NCBI GenBank assembly: GCA_963819715.1
Contig: CAWFXE010000006.1
Span: 558,001 to 622,000 of the forward strand
Length of the DNA: 64,000 bases
Reading direction: 5' to 3'
DNA from: DASUPK01 sp963819715
GTDB lineage: Bacteria; Actinomycetota; Thermoleophilia; Solirubrobacterales; 70-9
The position numbers and the translations under genes are program-made. Positions 15,855 to 23,478 of this stretch are shown in pieces. The number at the start of each line of letters is the position of its first letter. Positions within the stretch are counted from its first letter, which is position 1. The notes below the pieces were generated by a model, which saw only the letters and a list, made by a program, of their open reading frames with translations, was not told the DNA's origin and made no database searches.

Positions 15855-18038
15855 CTAATCCACTCTCCTCGCCGCGATCGCGGCCTGGCCGAAGCTGATG
15901 CCTCCGTCGTTCGGGGGAACGAGACGGTGGGTCAGCACGTTGAAGCCCAAGCTATCGAGTCTGCGCGTGGTACTCCAGAGCAGCCGCAGGTTCTGGAAGC
16001 TGCCGCCGGAAAGGACGACGTTGGGGAGCAGCCCCTCCGGCATCCGGTCCTCAGCGGCCTCGGCGCAGGCCTTGGCGGCGACCAGGGCGACGCCCTCGTG
16101 GAACGCCGCGGCGATCCGGTCGCGCGGGCGGCCTGCGTCCAGGTCGTCGTGTGCGGCGGCGATCAGGTCGGCGCCGATGATGCGGCCGTCCTCGATCCGG
16201 CAGGGGTACGGGTCGGCGTGGGTGTCGCCGGCGAGCAGCTCGAGCTCGATCGCGGCCTGGCCCTCGTAGCTCACCTCCTCGCGGACGCCGAGCAGGGCGG
16301 CGGCCGCGTCGAAGAGCCGGCCCATCCCGGAGGAGGACGGCGCGTTCACCTTCAGGCTCTCGCGCACCTCCGGCCAGCGCTCGAAAGGGACCGGGCGGCC
16401 GACGGCCTCCAGATAGGCGGCGGCCGTCCGCCACGGCTCGCGGATCGCCGCCTCGCCGCCGGGGAGCGGGACCGGCTCGAGGTGCGCCAGCCGCTCGTAG
16501 CGCTCGAGCGAGGCCCAGAGCAGCTCGCCTCCCCAGATCGTGCCGTCGGGGCCGTAGCCGGTGCCGTCGAAGACGAGGGCGAGCGCGGGCCCGTTCTCAC
16601 CGTGCTCGGCGAGGCAGGCGGCGGCGTGCGCGTGGTGATGTTGGACGGCGATCGTCTCGGCATCCTGCTCGAGCGCCCAGCGCGTGGAGAGGAAGTCGGG
16701 GTGGAGGTCGTGAGCGATCAGTTCGGGCTGGACGCCGAGCATCTCCAGGTAGAGCTCGATGTCGGAGCGGAATGCCTCGTAGGCGAGCGGCGAGTCGAGG
16801 TCGCCGAGGTGGGGGGAGAGGAACGCCCGCTCGTCCCGGGCGACGCAGAACGTGCTCTTCAGCTCCGCCCCCGTGGCGAGGATGGGAGCGGATCCGAAGC
16901 GAGAGAGCGGTAGGGCCTTCGGCGTCATGCCGCGCGAGCGCCGCACGTACACCTGCCGGCGCACGACCGAGTCCTCGCAGCGGCGGTGGATCGGGCGGTC
17001 GTGGGAGAGGAAGGCGTCGGCGATGTCGCCGAGGCGCTCGCGGGCCTCGTCGTCGCCTGTGGCGATCGGCTCGTCGGAGCGGTTGCCGGAGGTCATCACC
17101 AGCGGGCGGGCGGCGTCCGCGCAGAGCAGGTGGTGGAGCGGGGTGTAGGGGAGCATCACCCCGAGCCACTCGGTCCCCGGCGCAACCGAGCCCGAAATCG
17201 CCGAGCGGTGACGCCGGCTGACGATCACGATCGGCGCGGCGGAGCCGGCGAGCAGCTCGCCCTCGCGGTCGTCCAGGCGCGCGATCTCCTCCGGCGCCGC
17301 GGTCATCACGGCGAACGGCTTCTCCTCGCGGCGCTTGAGCGCGCGGAGCCGAGCGACGGCGCGCTCGTCGGTCGCATCGCAGGCGAGGTGGTATCCGCCG
17401 AGCCCCTTCACCGCGACGATCGCTCCCTCCAGCAGCAGCTCGACGGCGTCGGCGAGCGGCATCGAGAGCTGGGGACCGCAGTCCGGGCAGGCGATCGGCT
17501 CGGCGTGGAAGCGCCGGTCGGCCGGGTCCTCGTACTCGGCGCGGCAGGCATCGCACATATCGAAGCCGGCCATCGTCGTGTTGGCGCGGTCGTAGGGCGT
17601 CCGCCGAACGATCGTGAAGCGCGGTCCGCAGCGGGTGCAGTTGATGAAGGGGTAGCGGTGGCGGCGGTCGGCCGCGTCCCAGAGCTCCCGCAGGCACTCC
17701 TCGCAGGTGGCGATGTCTGGCGGGATCAGGGCGCCGGCCGGATCGCCCGCGCTCCGCTCGATCCGGAACTCGCGCTCCCCGCGCGGCGGCACCCGCGAAC
17801 TGGCGAGCTCCTCGACCGAGGCGTGAGGCGGGGCCTCCTCGACCAGCTCGCCCTCGAACAGGCTCAGCTTGATCGGGTCCCCCTCGACCTCGACGACCAG
17901 GCCGACGCCGTCGTTGAGCGCGAACCCTCCCAGCCCCCAGCGCGTGGCGAGCCCGTGCACGAAGGGCCGGAAGCCGACCCCCTGCACGACGCCACGGACG
18001 ACGATCCGCCTTCTCTCGATCGTCACTTCGGCGTCCAT
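15855..18038 (-). CDS. hypF: Carbamoyltransferase HypF
   Basis: HypF converts carbamoyl phosphate and ATP to carbamoyl-AMP and passes the carbamoyl group to HypE. At 727 residues all domains are present: an N-terminal acylphosphatase domain (RGVVQGVGFRPFVHGLA), two zinc-finger motifs (CEECLREL, CTRCGPRF, CDACRAEY, CPDCGPQL), a YrdC-like domain (VKGLGGYHLACDATDERAV, PLVMTSGNRSDEP) and a Kae1-like domain with the metal-binding HHHAHAAACLAEHG and FDGTGYGPDGTIWGGE. ATG at 18038 is preferred to a TTG two codons upstream; GATACT six bases before it suggests a possible internal leaderless promoter. It lies 30 bases after the Ser/Thr-rich gene of the two-component locus. Confidence 0.96.
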   Translation of the reverse strand: MDAEVTIERRRIVVRGVVQGVGFRPFVHGLATRWGLGGFALNDGVGLVVEVEGDPIKLSLFEGELVEEAPPHASVEELASSRVPPRGEREFRIERSAGDPAGALIPPDIATCEECLRELWDAADRRHRYPFINCTRCGPRFTIVRRTPYDRANTTMAGFDMCDACRAEYEDPADRRFHAEPIACPDCGPQLSMPLADAVELLLEGAIVAVKGLGGYHLACDATDERAVARLRALKRREEKPFAVMTAAPEEIARLDDREGELLAGSAAPIVIVSRRHRSAISGSVAPGTEWLGVMLPYTPLHHLLCADAARPLVMTSGNRSDEPIATGDDEARERLGDIADAFLSHDRPIHRRCEDSVVRRQVYVRRSRGMTPKALPLSRFGSAPILATGAELKSTFCVARDERAFLSPHLGDLDSPLAYEAFRSDIELYLEMLGVQPELIAHDLHPDFLSTRWALEQDAETIAVQHHHAHAAACLAEHGENGPALALVFDGTGYGPDGTIWGGELLWASLERYERLAHLEPVPLPGGEAAIREPWRTAAAYLEAVGRPVPFERWPEVRESLKVNAPSSSGMGRLFDAAAALLGVREEVSYEGQAAIELELLAGDTHADPYPCRIEDGRIIGADLIAAAHDDLDAGRPRDRIAAAFHEGVALVAAKACAEAAEDRMPEGLLPNVVLSGGSFQNLRLLWSTTRRLDSLGFNVLTHRLVPPNDGGISFGQAAIAARRVD

Positions 18039-18068
18039 AGCCAAAGTATCCCGCTCGGCAGGCTGCCG

Positions 18069-18464
18069 TCAGTCGTCGCCCGGCTCGGCTTTCGTCGAGG
18101 TGTCAGAACTGCCGCCGGTGGAGGGGGTCGGCGAGGCGGGCTTGGTGGTGCCGACGCGGCCCCCGGCCTTCGAATCCTCGGACTTGGGCTGATTCGAGGG
18201 CGAAGAATCGCTCGAGCCCGTGTCGCCGGGGACCGTGCCGGTGTAGGTCGAACCCGTCGAGGTCTGTGTCGGTGTCTCCGTCCGCTTGTGATGGCGGGGC
18301 TCGCGACGCGCCTGCTTCGGCGAAAGCGATTCACCCACGGTGAGAGGCTCGGCGCTGATCCCGATCCGCTCGCTCACCAGCTGGTTCGCGAGGAGCGCGA
18401 CGGCAATCGCGACCAGCAGGCCGATCAGCGCGAACAGCGGCCAGCGCAGGGTCGAGGCGGTCAT
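18069..18464 (-). CDS. Single-span membrane protein with Ser/Thr/Pro-rich exterior
   Basis: A 131-residue protein. Residues about 8-28 are one membrane span (PLFALIGLLVAIAVALLANQ), followed by a long low-complexity Ser/Thr/Pro/Lys domain predicted outside the cell. The ATG overlaps the histidine-kinase stop codon (ATGA), so it is made together with the kinase and may be an accessory or wall-spanning sensor element. No family was recognised. The open frame continues upstream inside the kinase gene, but the added residues are an antisense-like Arg-rich shadow. Confidence 0.65.
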   Translation of the reverse strand: MTASTLRWPLFALIGLLVAIAVALLANQLVSERIGISAEPLTVGESLSPKQARREPRHHKRTETPTQTSTGSTYTGTVPGDTGSSDSSPSNQPKSEDSKAGGRVGTTKPASPTPSTGGSSDTSTKAEPGDD

Positions 18465-19849
18465 TCCGGGGCACCTCCCACGTCGCCTGGCGCCCCGCGG
18501 GGCGGGAGCGCGATCACCGCTCGAGCCCCGCCGCCCTCCCGGTTGACGATCGTGACCTGGCCGCCCCATGCTGCCGCGAGCTCCCGCGCGATCGAGAGGC
18601 CGAGCCCGGTCCCCGGGCGGCCGTGACGGCCGGCGCGGCCGCGATGGAACCGCTCGAAGACCGCCTCCTCCTCACCGGGCTCAAGCCCGGGCCCGCGGTC
18701 GAGGACCTCGATTCGCTCGGCCGTGGTCACCACGCTGACCTCGGAGTCCGGCGGCGAGTAGCGCACCGCGTTCTCGATCAGCGAGTCGAGGACGCGATCG
18801 AAGTCCGATCGCGCCCAGACGCAGCTCGGAGCGCTGCCATTCCGCCCGTGGGTCAGCTGGATCTGCGCGTCGCGCGCGGCCTTCTCCCACCGGGACACGG
18901 CCTGGTCCACGCCCGCATCGACGTCGATCACCTCGGCGGGCATCTCCCGCTCGCCCGCCCGGCTCAGGATGAGCAGCTCGTTGACGATGCTGGCCAGCCG
19001 GTCGACCTCCTTGAGCGCGGCGTCGAGCTCCGCCGCCCGTGGATCGCCGGACGACACCTCGTCCCGGAGCTCCTCGAGCTGCAGGCGAATCCCAGTCAGC
19101 GGGGTCCGAAGCTGGTGCGACGCGTCGGCCACGAAATCTCGCTGGCTGCCCAGCAGGCGCTCGAGCCGCTCGGTCATGCTGTTGAACGAGCGCGCCAGGG
19201 CGCGCTGTTCGCTGCTCCCCTCGACCCGCGCGCGGGTGCTCAGGTCGCCCCCCTCGACCTGCTGGGCCGCTCGCTCCAGCCGCCCGATCGGCCGTGACGT
19301 CTCCCGTGCGATCAGGGCTCCGGCGAGTCCTCCGAGCAGGAGCACGATCGCGCCGAGGCCGATCAGGCGGACTATCGCCGAGTGGGTGGCGTCGCTGACC
19401 GCCGAGTTGCTCTGGGTCACCCGGACGGCTCCGATCGGACGGCCGCGCTGGAGGATGGGCACGGCGGTCGCGAGCAGGTCCTCGCCGAGCGTATTGCTCC
19501 GGCGGACCGCCTGGGAGGTCTGCCCGTTGAGCGCCGCCGCGATCTCCGGGCGGGAGGAGTAGTCGACGCCCGTCTCGGCGGGGACGCCGCTGTCGGCGAT
19601 GACCCTCCCCTTGGCGTCGACCACGATCACGCGGCCGCGCTGCGCCTCGGCGGAGCGGACCGTCAGGCGCTGGAGGGTCGCCGTCTGCGAGTGCTCCACC
19701 AGCTCGGGAGCGCTCGCCGCCACGACCTCCGCCTGGCTCCTGGCCTGTGAGCGCACCTCGGAGTCCACACGCTTGCCGAGGCTGACGCCGAGCGGCACAC
19801 CGAAGGCGATCAGTGCGAGCAGCAGCAGGTACGCCACCGCGATCGTCAA
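18461..19849 (-). CDS. Sensor histidine kinase (HAMP-HisKA-HATPase)
   Basis: A 462-residue membrane sensor kinase. It has a first membrane span (AYLLLLALIAFGVPLGVSL), an extracytoplasmic sensor of about 130 residues resembling a double-Cache/PAS fold (GRVIVVDAKGRVIADSG, LLATAVPILQRGRPIGAVRV) and a second span (LIGLGAIVLLLGGLAGALIA). A HAMP linker, HisKA with His in DASHQLRTPLTG, and HATPase N-box and G-boxes (IENAVRYS, GTGLGLSIARELAAAWGG) follow. The start appears to be TTG at 19849, just after the regulator's stop. The kinase, its regulator and hypF lie in one orientation, so the system could control hydrogenase maturation or the divergent redox cluster. Confidence 0.9.
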   Translation of the reverse strand: MTIAVAYLLLLALIAFGVPLGVSLGKRVDSEVRSQARSQAEVVAASAPELVEHSQTATLQRLTVRSAEAQRGRVIVVDAKGRVIADSGVPAETGVDYSSRPEIAAALNGQTSQAVRRSNTLGEDLLATAVPILQRGRPIGAVRVTQSNSAVSDATHSAIVRLIGLGAIVLLLGGLAGALIARETSRPIGRLERAAQQVEGGDLSTRARVEGSSEQRALARSFNSMTERLERLLGSQRDFVADASHQLRTPLTGIRLQLEELRDEVSSGDPRAAELDAALKEVDRLASIVNELLILSRAGEREMPAEVIDVDAGVDQAVSRWEKAARDAQIQLTHGRNGSAPSCVWARSDFDRVLDSLIENAVRYSPPDSEVSVVTTAERIEVLDRGPGLEPGEEEAVFERFHRGRAGRHGRPGTGLGLSIARELAAAWGGQVTIVNREGGGARAVIALPPRGAPGDVGGAPE

Positions 19850-19863
19850 TCCGAGCCGCAGGC

Positions 19864-20580
19864 TTACGGCGAACCGTCCTCTGGTTCGAGCAGGCGGAAG
19901 CCGACCCCGCGCAGTGTCTCGATGAAGCTCGGGTTCGCGCTGTCGTCGCCCAGCTTGCGGCGCAGCGTCCGGATGTGGACGTCGAGCGTCTTGGTGGAGC
20001 CGAACCAGTTGACATCCCAGACGCGGGCCATCAGGTCTTCGCGGGTGACCACCTGCCCGGCGTTCCGCGCCAGCTCGGCGAGCAGGTCGAACTCCCTCCG
20101 CGCCAGCTTCACCGGCTCGCCCGAGAGGGTCACCGAGCGGGCGCCCGGATCGATCCGCAGCGGGCCGACGACGATCGGCTCCGCCGGCGCCTGGGAGTCG
20201 GAGCGAGCTCGCCGCAGGACTGCGCGAATCCTCGAGATCAGCTCGCGTGAGCTGAACGGCTTCACCACGTAGTCGTCCGCACCGAGCTCCAGGCCCAGGA
20301 CGCGGTCCATCTCGGTGCCCCGGGCGGTCAGCATGACGATCGGCACATCCGAGCTCTGTCGCAGCGTGCGACAGACGTCCGACCCATCCCCGTCCGGCAG
20401 GTTGAGATCGAGCAGGACCAGATCGGGCTCGGCCTGTCCGGCGGAATCGAGCGCCTCGGCAGCGGTGCGCGCGATCACCGGTTCGAAACCGTTGCGGCGC
20501 AGCGCCTTCGAGAAAGGCTCGTAGATGGCGGCCTCGTCCTCGACGAACAGAATCCGTCGCGAAGCCTGTGAGCCGGGCAT
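19864..20580 (-). CDS. OmpR/PhoB-family response regulator
   Basis: A 238-residue regulator with a receiver domain (Glu14-Asp15, phosphoacceptor Asp58 in LLDLNLPDGDG, conserved VMLTARG and VVKPFSSREL) and a winged-helix effector domain (residues about 145-235: REFDLLAELARNAGQVVTRE, TLDVHIRTLRRKLG, IETLRGVGFRL). The ATG at 20580 is used. A TACATT hexamer at 20588-20593 (minus strand), seven bases upstream, suggests a leaderless transcript. It is divergent from the exported-protein/ApbE cluster beginning at 20721, whose promoter it probably touches. Confidence 0.92.
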   Translation of the reverse strand: MPGSQASRRILFVEDEAAIYEPFSKALRRNGFEPVIARTAAEALDSAGQAEPDLVLLDLNLPDGDGSDVCRTLRQSSDVPIVMLTARGTEMDRVLGLELGADDYVVKPFSSRELISRIRAVLRRARSDSQAPAEPIVVGPLRIDPGARSVTLSGEPVKLARREFDLLAELARNAGQVVTREDLMARVWDVNWFGSTKTLDVHIRTLRRKLGDDSANPSFIETLRGVGFRLLEPEDGSP

Positions 20581-20720
20581 GCGAGCCAATGTAGCGCCGT
20601 ATCGCACCGCCACCGGCCTCTTGCCCGCATCCCTTCCCTTCTCTTTACCTGTCGCTCCCCTGGGCCTTGCCCAGCCCTACTGAGAATGCGATTTCCCGTC
20701 AACGGACTTAAGGAGCTGCA

Positions 20721-21146
20721 GTGAGAAACCTGAGGATCAAGATCGCCGCGTTCGCGTTGGCCCTGGGCCTGGGCGGCCTCGGCGGCTACGCGATGAGCTC
20801 GAGCAAGAACACGCAGGGCAGCCCGGTGCTGGCGGAGGGCACCAAGGTCGTCAGGCGCACCGTTCACGCAAAGAGATCGAAGGCGCAGCGGGCTGCCGTG
20901 CATCAGGCACGGGCGGCCGCGCAGGCGAGGCACGCTCTGGTCACCGAGCCGGTCTCCACCGGCTCGAGCGGCTCCGGGTCCTCCTCGGGATCGAGCAGCG
21001 GCCGGCCGGTGCATACCGGCAGCAGCGGCTCAGCGGGTGGCGGCTCCAGCCGACCACCGGTCTCGACCGGGTCGAGCGGCGGCGGCGCGGGCGGCGCGGG
21101 CGGCGGCGCGGAGGGCGGCGGCGAGCACGAAGTCGGCGACGACTGA
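20721..21146 (+). CDS. Small exported Ser/Gly-rich protein (first of a pair)
   Basis: A 141-residue protein with a signal or anchor segment near the N-terminus (KIAAFALALGLGGLGGYAMS). A basic Arg/Ala/Gln stretch (about 45-75) follows, then repeated Ser-Thr-Gly-Ser-Ser-Gly units and a Gly-rich acidic end. GTG at 20721 follows AAGGAG at good spacing. The N-terminal GLGGLGGYAMSS is almost the same as that of the next gene, so the two are paralogues or have recombined. It is the first gene of the ApbE/ferric-reductase/ferredoxin cluster and probably sits outside the membrane as its surface partner. No known domain was seen. Confidence 0.7.
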   Translation: MRNLRIKIAAFALALGLGGLGGYAMSSSKNTQGSPVLAEGTKVVRRTVHAKRSKAQRAAVHQARAAAQARHALVTEPVSTGSSGSGSSSGSSSGRPVHTGSSGSAGGGSSRPPVSTGSSGGGAGGAGGGAEGGGEHEVGDD

Positions 21147-21250
21147 GCGCGTCCCGCCAAACCCTTCCCAAGTCCTAACCCGGAATTCGACTGGCGCTTG
21201 ACAGGTGCTCCGCACACTCCTTCCAACAGCACGATCAAGGAGCAGATTCG

Positions 21251-21505
21251 GTGAAGGACTTCAGAACAAAGATTGCGGTTGCGGCGGTCATCTTCGGCCT
21301 CGGCGGACTCGGTGGCTTTGCGATGTCCTCGAACCCCGCCGGCCAGAAGCCGATCACGGTGGCCCCCGCCGCCGCGCACACCCGGGGCGCGTCCCCGGTG
21401 ACCACCGGCGCCAGTGGAGCCACGAGCTCCCCGCTGGTCAACACGCCGGCCACGCAGACCCTGCCGCGCACCACCGGGCTCGGCAAGGGGGGCCAGGATG
21501 ACTGA
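21251..21505 (+). CDS. Small exported protein with SGAT flavinylation-like motif
   Basis: An 84-residue exported protein (KIAVAAVIFGLGGLGGFAMS near the N-terminus) with a short hydrophilic domain. Residues 55-58 read Ser-Gly-Ala-Thr followed by Ser-Ser. The same sequence type is the site where ApbE attaches FMN to Thr in RnfG, NqrC and other FMN-binding proteins; Thr58 would be the acceptor. The apbE gene lies two genes downstream. A full FMN-bind domain is not present, so substrate status is an inference. GTG at 21251 follows AAGGAG. Its end overlaps the ATG of the next gene. Confidence 0.7.
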   Translation: MKDFRTKIAVAAVIFGLGGLGGFAMSSNPAGQKPITVAPAAAHTRGASPVTTGASGATSSPLVNTPATQTLPRTTGLGKGGQDD

Positions 21506-21812
21506 GCGCCCCCAAGAACGAGAACGCCCGCGCCCGCGCAAGCCGCGTCCGCTTCCGACGGTCATGGCGGCGCTCGCCGTCTTCGGCGTCGCCTTCGAGT
21601 TCCTGGCCTTCCAGCTGAGCTCGGGCAAGGACCCGGCCGTCGGGGCCGGCGTGGCGGCCGGCGCTCCGGCCGCCCAGTCGCGGCCCGCGAAGAAGATCGT
21701 CATCACCAAGGTGATCCCCGCGAGCGGGGGCGCCGTGGGCGGCTCCACGTCCAGCTACTCGTCGTCCGGATCGGTCGCCGCGCCGGCTCCGGTTTCGACC
21801 TCCTCGTCATGA
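21498..21812 (+). CDS. Small single-span membrane protein in ApbE cluster
   Basis: A 104-residue protein: a basic Pro/Arg-rich cytoplasmic N-terminus, one membrane span (about 22-42, VMAALAVFGVAFEFLAFQL) and a Ser/Ala/Gly/Val-rich exterior. Its ATG at 21498 overlaps the preceding stop, and its own end overlaps the apbE ATG, so it is translationally linked to both. Its position points to a membrane anchor or scaffold for the small exported proteins. No family was recognised. Confidence 0.65.
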   Translation: MTERPQERERPRPRKPRPLPTVMAALAVFGVAFEFLAFQLSSGKDPAVGAGVAAGAPAAQSRPAKKIVITKVIPASGGAVGGSTSSYSSSGSVAAPAPVSTSSS

Positions 21813-22810
21813 CGCTCCACGACCTCAGCTTCGACGCGATGGGCTGCGAGATCCGGGTGCTCGTCGGAGAACCCCTCCCGGGGTCCCCGCCGGCGAGCGA
21901 CGCGGCCGAGCGCGCCCGGCTCTTCATCGCGGACTTCGAGGCGGCCCTGTCGCGATTTCGCGCCGACAGTGAGCTGACCTTGCTCAACGAGGATCCGCGG
22001 TCCGAGGTCCCCGCGTCGCCGCTGCTTCGCCGCGCGGTCCGCGCGGGCCTGTGGACGGCGGAGCGAACGGGCGGCCTGGTCGATCCGACCCTGCTCGACG
22101 CGATCGTCGCCGCGGGCTACTCGCGGTCGCGAGCCGGCGAGGAGCCGGTTCCGCTCGCGGACGCCCTGGCGCTCGCCCCGGAGCGCCGTCCGGCGCGCCC
22201 TCGCCCCGCTGCGGAATGGCGGCAGATCGAGGTCGACGACGAGGCGGGCACCATTCGACGCCCGCCCGGGGTGGGCTTCGACACGGGCGGCAGCGGCAAG
22301 GGCCTGGCGGCAGATCTCCTCGCCGAGCGGCTGCGGGGCTATTCCCGCTACGTGGTCGATTGCGGCGGGGACGTGCGCGTCGGAGGGTTCGCCCTCCAGC
22401 TCGACCCCTTCCCGATCCACGCCCGCCACCCGGTCGACGCGGAGGCGGCGGCGATCTTCTACGTGTCCACCGGCGGAATCGCGAGCTCCGGCATCGACAC
22501 GCGCGTCTGGCGCCGTGACGACGGCTCCTTCGCCCATCACCTTCTCGACCCCAGCACCGGAAAGCCGGCCTGGACCGGCCTCGTCGGCGTGACCGCCCTA
22601 GCGGCGGACGCACTCGAGGCTGAGACCCTCTCCAAGGCGGCCTTGCTGAGTGGCCCGGACAGGGCTCGCGAGCTGCTCGCCCAGCGCGGCGGGATGCTCG
22701 TCGACGAGACGGGTGAGGTCGAGCTCGTCGGGCCGGTGAGCGCCAAGCTCGTCGGCAGGCGAAGCCTCGGGCTCCGCGCGATCCCCGCGACCGCGGGCGG
22801 CACCCGATGA
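21809..22810 (+). CDS. apbE: FAD:protein FMN transferase (ApbE family)
   Basis: ApbE attaches FMN covalently to Thr or Ser of exported redox proteins, using FAD and Mg. In this 333-residue protein the family signatures are clear: MGCEIRVLV near the start, FRADSELTLLNED, DTGGSGKGLAADLLAERL (nucleotide/Mg-binding loop), CGGDVRVGG, and HLLDPSTGKP with the conserved Asp. No obvious signal peptide or lipobox is present, so transfer may occur before export or the protein may be exported atypically. Start and stop overlap both neighbours by four bases, placing it inside a tightly coupled redox operon. Confidence 0.92.
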   Translation: MTLHDLSFDAMGCEIRVLVGEPLPGSPPASDAAERARLFIADFEAALSRFRADSELTLLNEDPRSEVPASPLLRRAVRAGLWTAERTGGLVDPTLLDAIVAAGYSRSRAGEEPVPLADALALAPERRPARPRPAAEWRQIEVDDEAGTIRRPPGVGFDTGGSGKGLAADLLAERLRGYSRYVVDCGGDVRVGGFALQLDPFPIHARHPVDAEAAAIFYVSTGGIASSGIDTRVWRRDDGSFAHHLLDPSTGKPAWTGLVGVTALAADALEAETLSKAALLSGPDRARELLAQRGGMLVDETGEVELVGPVSAKLVGRRSLGLRAIPATAGGTR

Positions 22811-23478
22811 GCCAGGCTCTGACCCAGCACGTCTGGTGGCTCGCGAGCAGGGCTTCGGGCGTGGTCGCGCTTGGCCTGGTGACGATCTCGGTCGTCCTGG
22901 GCCTGACGATGGCCGGCAAGCTCTCCCGCCGGCCGGGCGCCGGGCGCGTGCTGAGCGCGATCCACGAGCAGACCGCGGTCACCGGGCTCGTGGCGATCGC
23001 GGTGCACGGGCTCACTCTTCTCGGCGACCCCTGGCTCAACCCGGGCCCGGCGGGGATCGCGGTCCCCGGCGTGATCGCCTACAAGACGCTCTGGGTCGGC
23101 TTCGGGATCACTGCCGGCTGGCTCGCGGCTCTGCTCGGATTGAGCTTCTACGCCCGCCGTCACATCGGCCCCCGCCTCTGGCGGCGCGCCCACAAGGCGA
23201 CGATCGTCGTCTACGCCCTCGGCGTCATGCACACGCTGGGCGCCGGAACGGACGCCGCGAGCCCCTGGCTCTTCTGGCCGGTCGTGGCCAGCATCCCCGT
23301 CGTCGCCGTCCTCTTCGCGGCGCGCGTCGTCCAGGGGATCCGGCTGGGACGAGCCCGCGCGAGGAAGGCGGGCGCCCGCCGCGAGGCGATCGAGGGCAGC
23401 GGTCGCGAGCTTCCGCCCGATGTCGAGATCCCGCCGCGGCATCGCCGCCGCGAGATCGAGGAGCCGGCGGTCGCATGA
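22807..23478 (+). CDS. Ferric-reductase-like transmembrane haem protein
   Basis: A 223-residue protein with about six membrane spans and a basic C-terminus. Two His pairs at the spacing of bis-haem ferric-reductase-like proteins are visible: His53/His67 (HEQTAVTGLVAIAVH) and His129/His142 (HKATIVVYALGVMH). It lacks the cytoplasmic FAD/NAD domains of eukaryotic FRE; those functions appear to be supplied in trans by the next gene. In context it should carry electrons from the cytoplasmic flavoprotein/ferredoxin across the membrane to an external acceptor, possibly a flavinylated small protein. Confidence 0.85.
   Translation: MSQALTQHVWWLASRASGVVALGLVTISVVLGLTMAGKLSRRPGAGRVLSAIHEQTAVTGLVAIAVHGLTLLGDPWLNPGPAGIAVPGVIAYKTLWVGFGITAGWLAALLGLSFYARRHIGPRLWRRAHKATIVVYALGVMHTLGAGTDAASPWLFWPVVASIPVVAVLFAARVVQGIRLGRARARKAGARREAIEGSGRELPPDVEIPPRHRRREIEEPAVA

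Noticed and set aside
21199..21227. TTGACA at 21199-21204 as a promoter for the second exported mini-protein
   Set aside because: No acceptable -10 element lies 16-18 bases downstream; the gene could as well be read from the upstream promoter, so no separate promoter is claimed.
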